From positions 1,178,001 through 1,242,000 of the forward strand of contig BLLK01000019.1 in assembly GCA_021927905.1 (NCBI GenBank): a DNA stretch of 64,000 nucleotides. Reading direction: 5' to 3'. The notes beneath the pieces are model-generated. The model did not search any database. It saw nothing but the letters and a program-made list of their open reading frames with translations, and was not told the DNA's origin. Source of the stretch: Chaetoceros tenuissimus (lineage: Eukaryota; Bacillariophyta; Thalassiosirophyceae; Chaetocerotales; Chaetocerotaceae). Positions 49,633 to 59,386 of this stretch are shown here, in pieces. The first letter of the stretch is position 1; every line of letters begins with the position of its first letter. A program made the position numbers and the translations under genes.

Positions 49633-52300
49633 TCAAGTAAAGATATTCCCCGAATTTCCGAAACAGTTGCCAAATTTCTTCCTCATTCTCTTCAAATTGT
49701 ACCTGAAGCGGGATCTTTTGATTTTCTGTCCATTCCAATGTAATTTCACATAGGCCATTTCATCTCCAGAAGTAAAGCCATTTGCAAAGCCTAGATCTTT
49801 GATGACAAATCGATAGCATTCGCTTCTGTCGAGGCATACTCTCCAATTGTACGTCGCATATGCTGTATCGAATTTCTTTTTACCTTTTCGAAAGATTCTT
49901 TTTAAAAATCTTCTAGTTGAAGATTCGTATTTCATGATTTTGATCACGTTGTCATGAACCTCATTGTTCAGTTTGATTTCGATATCCAATGGAGCTTCAT
50001 TCATATTCTCGCATTCTGATGTGGATGATATTGATGTAGGATTCGAACTTGAGATGATGCTTGGTAATAGTGACGGAACTGAGCTCTTGACTATGCTTGG
50101 AGATGACGAAGGTACTTGAGAGGGTTCCAAGCTTTGACTTGTTGAAGGTACGCTACTCGGTCTTGAGCTAGACGATGGATTATTACTCTCGATAGTACTT
50201 GGAGATGTCGAAGGTAGCAATGATGGCTCGAAGCTGAAATCAAGAGAAGGAAATTGACTTGGTTCTTCACTCGTATCTATTGATATAGATGGAACATTGT
50301 TTTTGTGGCAAGCAGTATCAACATGCTGCATCCATTCTTCACCACTTTCGACTGAGCAACAGGATTCTGTAATTACAACAGTAACCGCCATATATATGGC
50401 CTGTGCACAATTTCTACAACTCCCGACATCGGAATTGCACTCGTCTTCAGGAATGATCACATCATTAGAACCAACGGATTTACAAGAGAAGTCTTTGGTA
50501 CAACTGAATGGTCCTATTTGCACATTTGACGTCTCGCGTCCATTGCCAATGCCACTACAGCTATCTTTTCCTAGACAACTGTTCTCTTCGATACGAACGT
50601 TCGAAACAGTACTGCCTGCAGCAATCTGATTGCAGGAGCCTTCTCCTCGACATGATCCTGACTGGATATCCAGCTAAAGCATCATTACCTATTGCTGTGC
50701 AGCTATAGGCTCCATGGCAACTTGATGGACACATTTCGTACATAACTTGAGGATTAGTAGACCAGTGTCTACATGCTAGCATCTGCATATCAACATAGTA
50801 TCCATTGATGGTACAGCAAGAGTTCAACAGGCAGTATTCAAGTAGACTCTGCCCACTTCCATCTATTGTGGAATAATCAGCTCCATTATATGCAAAAGTC
50901 TTGCATGGTGACATGGAGGGCATTATTGATATGGACGGAGCATTGGTTGCAGATGGATTGTTGCTCTCGGCAGGACCGAATGCGCATGGATATATAAAGT
51001 ATCCTTCATGATCAGAATAATTCTCCCAGAGACCACATTCTTTTCGATCGGAATCATATTGACAGCAACTTGGACCGTATCTATATACATTCTCCCCAAC
51101 AGTGAAATTTTGACCAGGGTATGTACAAGCGTGATTCGTTAGAGGGGAGAGAATACCGCGTTCACTCTTTGGTGTGTACATGCTTGCATCAGGGTAGTAA
51201 TGAGTTGCTTTGGTACAATCTATTGTCAGTTTAGAAGGACTGTTACTAGAGAGAAACGAAGGTAGTGCAGATGGTTTGAAACGAGGTGATGGCATCGTGC
51301 TAATTGACGGTTTAATGCTCAACGAAGGACTCAAGCTTGGTTCTAAGGGCGATGGTATAACAGATACAGATGGAGCATTAGTTTCAGAACATGCAGTATC
51401 AAAATTTTTGTACTGCTCTTCATCGCTTACGACTGAGCAGCAAGATTCTGTAATCACTACAGTACCTGTGAAAAGAGTGTCCTGTGCACAATATTTACAG
51501 CTACCAATATGAGAGTTGCACTCGTTTTCAGGAATAATAACTCCGACATGAAATGCTGTTTGACTACTAGTACCGTCGCCAGCCGAATCACAAGAAAAAT
51601 CTTTGGTACAACTCATTGGTCCTATGTGCACTTTTTTCAAGGTACTCTCATTCTCGGCACCAATGCCACTACAGCTATCTTATCCTAAGCAACTATTCTC
51701 TTCTATACGAATGTTCAAAACTTGAGGACTACTTTTTGCAATCCTATGGCATGATCCTTCTTCATGGCATGATCCCGATTGAATAGAGACCACTGTGCCA
51801 GCTGCAGAATCACTAGCTATTCCTGTGCAGCTATCGTCTCCATGGCAACTGTATGGGCACATCTCATAAGTAACTTGGGGATCAGGCGACCAGTCTCTAC
51901 ATTCTTGTCCTGATCCACCTGTACAGCAATCGTTCAATGAACAGTATTCAAGTAGACTCTGTCCACTTTCATCTATCGCAGAATAATCATCGGTATCTCG
52001 TAATGGATTTGATCCGACTCCTCCATTAAATGCAAAGGTCTTGCATAGCGAATTCAATTTCCTTTCATTTGTCTTGTGAATAAATCTTAAGCTTTGGTGA
52101 AGACTGATGCTAGTATCCTCTCCTCCAATCTTGCAATCGAAGTAGAGTTAGAATAAACGAGTGAAATCGAATGCATCTATTATGGCGAATTCGTGTATTG
52201 AAACTTACTTTGGGAGAACTGAACTGATGGGTAGCAAAGGAAAAGCACACGTAAGATGCATTATTCCAGCGATTACGTATAGGAACTTTCCAACTTTCAT
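49633..52300 (-). pseudogene. Secreted Cys-rich protein with PSxxPS linkers and tandem modules, frame broken
   Basis: A likely first exon (ATG 52300, MKVGKFLYVIAGIMHLTCAFPLLP) is a signal peptide. A donor at 52208 and an acceptor at 52092 leave a 117-bp intron in phase with what follows. Two similar modules come next: CKTFAFNG…LLEYCSLNDCC…CRDWSPDPQVTYEMCPYSCHG; GSCHEEGSC; IRIEENSCLG; GPMSCTKDFSCDS; VIIPENECNSHIGSCKYCAQD; VVITESCCSV; then PSxxPS runs, and the set repeats with another Pro/Ser linker. The C-terminus is basic (RRFLKRIFRKGKKKFD). One in-frame TAA near 51680 and one frame shift near 50670 interrupt it. Secreted Cys-rich proteins with PSxxPS linkers are typical of diatom walls or adhesives. 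The two breaks may be real or assembly errors. Confidence 0.65.
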
Positions 52301-52597
52301 TATATGTCTGATTTGCTTTTATGGTTAGATTATAATATATATCATCTACTATCTCTCTTTCTTCTCATAAAGAGATCAATAATCGTAAAAAAGTAATCTA
52401 GTCTTCTGGTTCGATCAAGTTTAAATCGAGTTTTGATTCAACATGAATTTGACTGTGACAATCCCACATTGCTGTATGTATCTACCTGGTATCATGCAAC
52501 GGGTCATTCTTCTAAAGAGCCTTATTTGAAGTTTAAAGGGCATACTACCCAATCTATAACTTTGTACAATTCGGATTATTTCTTCCCCTTCTTTTCT

Positions 52598-52670
52598 TTT
52601 TCTTGTGGGGATCGAACCCACAACCACACGATTTCAGAGTCGTGCGCTCTACCGACTAAGCTATTCGGCT
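52598..52670 (-). tRNA. tRNA-like sequence, probably a pseudogene or tRNA-derived SINE head
   Basis: Minus strand reads tagcttagtcgg (an exact A-box match, T-R-G-Y-N-N-A-R-N-N-G-G) and ggttcgatccc (B box), with a T arm gtggg-ttcgatc-cccac and an anticodon stem cacga/tcgtg. Two faults argue against a working tRNA: the anticodon loop has eight bases (ctctgaaa), so the anticodon cannot be fixed, and the 7-bp acceptor arm (agccgaa against aagaaaa) does not pair. The 3' side runs into an A-rich tail (aagaaaaagaaaagaagg). A retroposed tRNA or SINE is the simplest reading. Confidence 0.45.
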
Positions 52671-52710
52671 ATTAGTGTAGAATAGAGTGCTACTGCAAAA
52701 TATAATCTCT

Positions 52711-52850
52711 AAGTGCCTGCGGCGCACCGCCACAGACTCGCCCTCTAACACTTTGTGAACCTCTAACACTTTGTGGTGCCTGCGGCGCCCTAAAGAAAGG
52801 ATGCACACGTACGCTGCGCGGCGGCGAACCCTTGGACTCTCCCGTTGATC
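52711..52850. repeat. GC-rich patch with short direct repeats
   Basis: In otherwise AT-rich DNA, gtgcctgcggcgc appears at 52713-52725 and 52776-52788, and ctctaacactttgtg appears twice with an 18-bp period at 52743 and 52761. The rest (acgctgcgcggcggcgaacc) is also GC-rich. It lies just upstream of the tRNA-like sequence. Its origin is not known; composition alone cannot tell a local expansion from inserted DNA. Confidence 0.6.
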
Positions 52851-54378
52851 AGCTTATTGGTTGGTTTTAATGCGAATTTGTTGGTATGTAGAAGTTGGTA
52901 TGTTTTGTACTGGAGTCATTTTGGGTCATTTGACAGGTGTCAAGTTGTGTATGATTCGGATCCAATTGTGTATAATTTCGGATTCCTGCGTTTAAAGGAT
53001 ACTACTAAGACTTTTCACGTCTTTCGAGAATGGTTAGTTTTTCCCTGTAGCTATTAGTAGAACGAATTGCTGAACAAGAAGCCTAAATGAAATTGAATTT
53101 AGGAAAGAAAATAAGTGCGATGTTTTTTTCGTATGTATATTTATTTTGTTTTTTCATAATGAATGTAGCATATAAGTTTTGCAGTTGCAGCTAGAGTCTC
53201 TAGCCAATCATCTAAAATGACGATGTCGTCAATGCGTTGGGATGAAAATTTTCGATTTCAAATGTTTACCCACATTTCGTTGATGTTCCATGTAGAGTCG
53301 GTCCAAGAGCAAGTCTCTTGAGATTTCACCAATTCATCCATGGATATTTTCAGAATGAATTATTTCAAAGAGGATATCAAATCCACACGGTTGAATTGAA
53401 AAGAAGATACGATATCTTTGAGGAGTGCGAAGGTCATATCGAGTTGGTTTTAGAGCAGGAGTAATTACATCAGTAAGATTGTTGCACATCAATAAGCAAG
53501 AAAGTATACAGCAGCACCAAAAAGCGCCAATATTGAGTATAAATTATATCTTTATTTCATTTACAAATTTGATAAATTAAGAGTAATGTATATTTTTATA
53601 TTCTTTCATTTAAAAATATATATTCACTTCAGCTTCTTGACAGAATGAAGATTTCTTCATAATTATATCAATATGAGCATTACAATTTCCACGGTTGTCA
53701 TACTTCTTCCACATATGTCAAGATGTACAGCATCGCTTCCAAAGATCCACCAAAAGACTTCCCTTTGACCCTGATATGCATCGATCCCTTCTTCTTGCCC
53801 ACAGCGACTCTTGTTCGCAATCTCAATTTTTCTCTATCATCATCGAGCTGTCAACTCTTCATATACGAGTATACTCTTCATAATTTCCTGTATGTACAAC
53901 AGGGACTCTTCTCTCTCCTGAAATAAACTCCTATGTAGGTCGACACATCTCTCTAGGTAGCAGAATAGGGAATGATGGTTCGGGTTCGCTCATTTCTTGA
54001 TAAGTTGCAATTCAAAAGAGGGGTTCTTTGCAATCAACTACCTATCATCATCGAGTTGATTTGATAACTCAGAACATATGTTGGATGTCGATCAAAATTT
54101 TTATACCGGAAATGTATGTCATGATTCCCGAAAAAGCACAAGGCTTTGCTTATTTACCCTATTCAAGGAGGCTTTCAAAGCGATCTTTTGTTACAGTGGA
54201 AGTGTGGCGAAGTTTTAGAAGTGCTCTTCTCTACCGTTATTTTCTAGGCCATTTTCCTTATCTAAGACATCTGATTGGTCGACGATTCTTATTTATTTCG
54301 GGAGAAACAACGCGATGAAAAGAACACTAAGATACAATCTTGATCAACATCTAAACATCTTAATTGGCATTCCAAAAA
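52851..54378. other. Intergenic stretch with a possible coding remnant
   Basis: About 1.5 kb without a supported gene. A plus-strand frame at about 53266-53464 without ATG reads protein-like (HFVDVPCRVGPRASLLRFHQ, then a Glu/Arg/Lys-rich end) and may be the last exon of a gene or a relic; I could not find upstream exons. Other short frames have no support. Confidence 0.35.
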
Positions 54379-55578
54379 ATGCAGCAAACCTCTTCTACAT
54401 GGAAGCAGTGGACATGCGATGAGATAACACCTAATCTATGCAATCTATCTCTAGAAACAGGATATGTCAAGATCAAATCTATCCCAGTTCATTATTGGAG
54501 ATACAAACGAAAAGATATCCAACATAATGAAATCAAGAGTCTCATTTTACTTCATGGAGGTCCATCTTGGCCGCATCAGTATCTCCTTCCCCTTCGACAG
54601 ATTGCATGTCAGACAGATTATGAAGTAATTTTCTACGATCAAGCTGGCTGTGGTGCATCAATACCTTCTACAGATGAAGTGAATATAACAAAACATTCAC
54701 ATTTGTTAGATCCAAAATATTATTCTGAAGTTGAATTGCCTCTACTGATTGATCATTGGAAATTAAAAGAGTATTCAATTTTGGGACATAGCTGGGGAAC
54801 AATTCTCGCACAATTATTTACACTCAATGCAAAAGATATCTCAGGTCTTCAATCTCTTATTTTATCAGGACCATTATCTGATGCACAAGCATACATTGCT
54901 GCACAATGGAATGAATCAGAAGGAAATCTTGGTTCGCTTCCCCCATTCGTTCAAGAGAGAATTCAAGCTTTGGAACAAGAGAAATTATACGATAGTCGAG
55001 AATATCAAGCTATAGATGATGTATTGACGACATTCTTTACATTGCGAACAGCACCTGCTCCAGATTGCTTTACTACATCTGCAAAAGGATTGAATAAAGA
55101 TATTTATGTAGGAATGCAAGGCGCATCCGAGTTTACGATTGGAGGAGTACTTGGATCATTTAATGTTACTGGAAGATTGCATGAAATCAAGGTTCCAGTT
55201 TTACTAACCTCGGGAAAGTTTGATACTATGCGACCTTCAATTGTAGAAACAATGCATAAACATTTGCAAAAATCTGAATGGATCATGTTTCCTCATTCGG
55301 GACATGTGAGTATGATTGACGATGCCGAACTCATGAATGATAAAGTGTCAATGTTTTTGCAAAGGATAGACGAAGGCTTTACGAATCAGGTTCCAAGTGA
55401 GAGGAAAGTTGACCATGGGAACGACATGATGATTGCCAGTGGCATGTCAACATCTTCTTCGTCTACTTGGTTACCTGCGCCGTATCTTTTTTCAATCTGT
55501 ATTGCTTTCACTTTGGGATTGCTCATTGGTAGACTGAACTTGTCTTCAAAGAGAAACCAATATGAAGTAATCGTGTAG
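54379..55578 (+). CDS. Prolyl aminopeptidase-like alpha/beta hydrolase with C-terminal anchor
   Basis: ATG at 54379 gives 399 residues. The serine-hydrolase fold of the proline iminopeptidase family is clear: SLILLHGGPSWPHQY (oxyanion HGGP at about 59-62), EVIFYDQAGCGAS, the nucleophile elbow LGHSWGT (Ser-138), then VLLTSGKFDTMRPS (Asp of the triad) and FPHSGHVSMID (His). The family cleaves N-terminal proline or other small residues from peptides; the substrate is not fixed by sequence. After the hydrolase domain a linker (TSSSSTWLPAP) leads to one hydrophobic helix near the end (YLFSICIAFTLGLLIG), so the protein is probably tail-anchored in a membrane, unusual for the family. No presequence. 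Intact. Confidence 0.85.
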   Translation: MQQTSSTWKQWTCDEITPNLCNLSLETGYVKIKSIPVHYWRYKRKDIQHNEIKSLILLHGGPSWPHQYLLPLRQIACQTDYEVIFYDQAGCGASIPSTDEVNITKHSHLLDPKYYSEVELPLLIDHWKLKEYSILGHSWGTILAQLFTLNAKDISGLQSLILSGPLSDAQAYIAAQWNESEGNLGSLPPFVQERIQALEQEKLYDSREYQAIDDVLTTFFTLRTAPAPDCFTTSAKGLNKDIYVGMQGASEFTIGGVLGSFNVTGRLHEIKVPVLLTSGKFDTMRPSIVETMHKHLQKSEWIMFPHSGHVSMIDDAELMNDKVSMFLQRIDEGFTNQVPSERKVDHGNDMMIASGMSTSSSSTWLPAPYLFSICIAFTLGLLIGRLNLSSKRNQYEVIV

Positions 55579-56203
55579 ACCGAAGGGGGAAATTACTTTG
55601 TGTTGAGTTTGTGAGGCATATACAGCAACAGTAGGAATCAATTCGTTTTAGGATGACTTAATCTTGGTGTAGGCAACGTCAGTAAGAATTGTAATTTCGA
55701 GGCTAGATTTTGATGCTGAGGTTTTAGGTTTTGATCACTGAATTTTTTTCTCTCGCTCATGGGTGGAAATGGGCTTATACTTTTGACCTCAAAGAGCTGC
55801 GAGTTTTCGAAACATATAAATAGACAAAGAGAGATCACTCTATACTGTACCTTTAGTCAAAGATAAGAATGGTCATGATACAACAAAATGACTCATAGAA
55901 TCGAATTGAAGAGGAAATATTGGAAACCCAACATAGAAGTTTCATTTCGAATGCCGTTGCATATACTTTTCAGATGCTTTGGTATGCCTCTAGAAACAAC
56001 AATACTACCATAGATTTCTTCCACAACCTCAATACGTACAGTGTCATTGTTCTGACACTTCTAGCTTTCTCAGATTTGATGGGACTTGACAGAATGGTCG
56101 AATTACTAATTCTAGACTCATCGTGAACAAATTCGTGAAAGATATTCAGCTGTCTTCTTTTCTACATTTCTTTATCTATTTGCGATTGTAATAGATAATA
56201 GTG
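55579..56203. other. Intergenic stretch, no gene seen
   Basis: About 620 bp. A short plus-strand frame (55920-56126) has no family support. The promoter of the LRR gene should be at the right end. Confidence 0.4.
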
Positions 56204-57016
56204 ATGAGGGTTGCTGATGTAGGAGGCCTTGTGACTCTTTTCTATGATGGGTCGAAGTCACTCGTTGATGAAACCCTATCTCTGGAATTTTTAAATGAAT
56301 ACTTTGACTACGGCAGAAATATCAATGGTTGGGGGTCATATAGTGAAACAGACAAATGCGATAGATTTGTACGAGAGAGAGAGTCCTGGCAGGAGGTAGT
56401 TGTTATGGACGGCGTCACTGAGATTCCTAGGATCACTTTCATTTTTTGCCACAATATCCAAAGGGTCATCTTTGCCGATTCTGTGATTAGGATTGAAGGA
56501 GGTGCTTTCGAGGGTTGCAGGAATCTAGAATTCGTCAAATTATCTACCAATTTAGAATATATTGGTCTTGCTGCATTTTTTAAATGTAACCTTTCCAGCA
56601 TATTCATTCCTCCAAGATGCGAACAGATTGAAAATCTTGCATTTTCGAGAAACAGAAATCTCGAAATCTTTAACACTCCAGAGGACACAGAGCTAGGAGA
56701 TAATCTCATTAGTTCTACAAAAATACTTCAAAATTCTCCATTTGAAAATGGTTCTAATCATGGAGCAGTGAACAACTGGCTCAAGAACATTAATGCTGAG
56801 GATGAATTTGCCTTGCACAGAATTTGTTCATCTTTCCAACCTAGTTTAGAAGCAGTTCTTGATACAATGAAGGACAAAGGAGGGCCAAAAGCATTTCAAT
56901 TGAAGAATAATATCGGTATCACTCCTTCGCGATACTTGAAGGAAAACCCTTATGCAGACTTGAACGAAAAGGATATTATTAAGCAATACATTTTGCATAT
57001 GAAGGGAGAATTGTAA
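56204..57016 (+). CDS. BspA-type leucine-rich repeat protein
   Basis: ATG at 56204 (MRVADVGGLVTLFYDGSKSL) gives 270 residues. The start, the block VVMDGVTEIPRITFIFCHNIQRVIFADSVIRIEGGAFEGC and the repeats LEFVKLSTNLEYIGLAAFFKC / LSSIFIPPRCEQIENLAFSRNRNLEIF are LRR_5 (BspA-like) units, about four in number. The C-terminal region (NNWLKNINAEDEFALHRICSS, SYFQP-like, then KAFQLKNNIGITPSRYLKENPY) is the helical tail of the form that, as I recall, is multiplied in Chaetoceros tenuissimus. No signal peptide or membrane helix. The repeats should give a protein-binding surface; no partner is known. Confidence 0.85.
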   Translation: MRVADVGGLVTLFYDGSKSLVDETLSLEFLNEYFDYGRNINGWGSYSETDKCDRFVRERESWQEVVVMDGVTEIPRITFIFCHNIQRVIFADSVIRIEGGAFEGCRNLEFVKLSTNLEYIGLAAFFKCNLSSIFIPPRCEQIENLAFSRNRNLEIFNTPEDTELGDNLISSTKILQNSPFENGSNHGAVNNWLKNINAEDEFALHRICSSFQPSLEAVLDTMKDKGGPKAFQLKNNIGITPSRYLKENPYADLNEKDIIKQYILHMKGEL

Positions 57017-57172
57017 ATGGAGTTGGAGATGATGGATTAAAACAAATCGTTGATAAAGAACTTGAAAATGAATGGTATGCGCAATATGAGTTTATATTTG
57101 TTTTATATCTAATCAATAAGCAAATAAGTCATGCAATTCGTCAAGATTTCTTTAGATCAAGTACTCAAATAT

Positions 57173-58945
57173 TCAATAAAACTCAGATACCTCGTCAAAG
57201 ACAGTCTCTCCCAACACAATGTAATCTTCCAGTACAAATTCTCTTGGTTGGATTCCAAGCTTTTCAAAACGTCTTTCAACAGCATCATCGACATTCTTTG
57301 CTTTCGAACTTGATCTGACTGGCTTATTGAGGCTCCATTCGAAACCCAATTTATCAAGTTTTCGAATCTGCTCTTTGGTAAGGATCAAAATGGAACTTTG
57401 CCCATTTCGAATAGCCTCATAGGCAATGCGAATATTATTGACCCATAAACCAAGGCTTTGCTTTCCTCTATAACGTCTCGGAACGTTACAATGACCATAC
57501 TCCATCTTGTAGTCACGCAACTGTTCATACCGTTCATCAAAATTAGTAGACAGCTTGTAATTCCATTTGATTCCCAATTTCTCAAGTCTTTGAATTTGCG
57601 AAACAGTCAGATTGATTTCAGGCCTCTGATCATTTTCAATACATGCATAAGCCTTTTTAATATTCCACACCCATTCCGCAAGTACCCTGTTACGAGAATA
57701 TCCCTTTGGCACGTTGCAACTCCCATTCTTTTTGGAAAACTTTTCAAGTTGTTTGTAACGCTCTTCAAAAATGATATGATCTTCCTCTACATCCTTTTTC
57801 TTCTTTTTCGACTGTGGTTCAATCTCCAAGGAATTACTTCGACTTCTACCACTTCTAGTTTTGGAACTATCCGCATCCCATTGAAACCCAAGTTCATCCA
57901 ACATTTCATAACGCTTCTGTGTGAGTTTATATCTGGAAGGTCTATTTTCGTTCTTGGCACGTGCCGCATCTCTCATGGCTTGACACCATTTTCCAAGGGG
58001 AGGATCTTGTTCATAATCCCGTGGCACATGAACATCTCCATTGATTTTTTTATACTTGAGCAATGCCTCAAAGTTATCCTCAAACGATCGAGTTTTCACC
58101 TTTTCGAGAAAAGGTTTATTCGCCTTTGGCCTAGGTCGTATGTTCCTCTCCGTTTTACGTTTCTTACTAGGTGCTTCCAAATCTTCCTCAACATGTTGAA
58201 AATCAAATCCAATTTTCTTGAGACGTTCAATTCTAGTCGGTGTAATTGGATATCGTGATCTCCGTCCCTCTTGTACACATCTATACGAAACACGCATCGA
58301 TTCCGCCCATCTTGATAGAGATTCATCTTGTTCATAGTAACGCGGTACATGACAATTTCCATATCTCTTCTTGTACTTTTTCAATTCTTGCAATTGTTCT
58401 TCAAAAGATCTTCTTCCTCCGGTATTGTCTGTATATTTTGACTTTTTGTAAGTTCCTTCATAATCATCATCATCATCTTCCTTGGAAATACTTTGTCTAG
58501 TACTTCTACGAATGACTGGTTCCTCCTCATTGTCTTGTTCCTCTTCTTCGTCTCGTTTGCGTTTCTTATTGGCGGCGGTATCTTCTGCAGTATCTTCTTC
58601 TACAGTGTGACTATTACTTCTCAATCTCGTACTTTGTCGAGTAGGCCTCACCTCTTCCTCTTCCTCTTCCTCTTCTTGTTCCTCTTGTTTAGTATCGACA
58701 AGTCTCTTAGGAGTCCTCTTGTCAGTGTAACTCCAATCAAACCCAATCTCCTCCAAAGCTTCCTTCCTCTCACTACTCAGCGCATATTTCGGAGGACGAC
58801 CCTCTTTGACAGCCGCATACGCTTTCTTCATTTCGACTACCCACTTTGCGAGGTATTCGTCATATTCCATGGGGACATTGGTCGTTCCATAGGTTTGTTT
58901 GTATGCTTTGAGTGAATCGAGTTGTTGTTCAAATGTACGACGCAT
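57173..58945 (-). CDS. Protein with five helicase-associated (HA) domains
   Basis: An intact ATG frame of 590 residues. Five HA domains of about 70 residues can be counted: about 2-71, 178-249, 286-357, 393-462 and 467-537. Each has F(E/D)xxxxxLxxYKxxYGxxxVPxxYxxxxxLxxWVxxMRxAYxxxxxGxxxxYxLTxxRxxxLxxIGFxW. The first is followed by an acidic run (EEEEEEEE) and basic stretches (KKRKRDEE) that may carry a nuclear signal. HA domains are abundant in diatoms, and this array without any helicase part is common there. Nucleic-acid binding is the usual proposal, without strong proof. It is related to the HA part of the RING gene at 31870. Confidence 0.85.
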   Translation of the reverse strand: MRRTFEQQLDSLKAYKQTYGTTNVPMEYDEYLAKWVVEMKKAYAAVKEGRPPKYALSSERKEALEEIGFDWSYTDKRTPKRLVDTKQEEQEEEEEEEEVRPTRQSTRLRSNSHTVEEDTAEDTAANKKRKRDEEEEQDNEEEPVIRRSTRQSISKEDDDDDYEGTYKKSKYTDNTGGRRSFEEQLQELKKYKKRYGNCHVPRYYEQDESLSRWAESMRVSYRCVQEGRRSRYPITPTRIERLKKIGFDFQHVEEDLEAPSKKRKTERNIRPRPKANKPFLEKVKTRSFEDNFEALLKYKKINGDVHVPRDYEQDPPLGKWCQAMRDAARAKNENRPSRYKLTQKRYEMLDELGFQWDADSSKTRSGRSRSNSLEIEPQSKKKKKDVEEDHIIFEERYKQLEKFSKKNGSCNVPKGYSRNRVLAEWVWNIKKAYACIENDQRPEINLTVSQIQRLEKLGIKWNYKLSTNFDERYEQLRDYKMEYGHCNVPRRYRGKQSLGLWVNNIRIAYEAIRNGQSSILILTKEQIRKLDKLGFEWSLNKPVRSSSKAKNVDDAVERRFEKLGIQPREFVLEDYIVLGETVFDEVSEFY

Positions 58946-59386
58946 ACTCGATGATCGAGATGTCTCGTCCGGTTGTGATGTTGAGTTTCCAATGGTTGCG
59001 GTTAATTGAAGAGAGTGTGGTTAGATATGGTAAAGGGTTAATGTGAATGGTATGTTTATAAGATGAGGCTTTGCTGATACGTAGCTGATAGAGCACCTTC
59101 TAAAAAGTAAGATACAATGACAGCAGGATATGTTGTGTTTTTCTTTTCTTTTCCTTTCCTTCTTTTTGATCTCATCTGTCATACGGCTAATTTATAATGA
59201 ATTTAAAAATTGACATTCTGTCCTCAAAGAATTCTTCATGCTCATGACGTCATTATGGACGTGTTATGTTTATTGGAAGAAGAACAAAAAATGAGTACCA
59301 TGAACATAATGAATCTCCAATTGAATCAGTAATCATTCTTTATATTTTCCTTTTCATAGCCCAAATAAGATACATCACTTCCTATC
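58946..59386. promoter_or_regulatory. Divergent intergenic (promoter) region
   Basis: About 440 bp between two outward-reading genes. A pyrimidine-rich stretch (tttttcttttcttttccttt, around 59138-59160) and purine-rich aggagaa-type runs occur, but no defined element is claimed. Confidence 0.35.

Noticed and set aside
53266-53464. Possible coding fragment (HFVDVPCRVGPRASLLRFHQ)
   Set aside because: Protein-like but without a start or partner exons; mentioned only in the intergenic entry.
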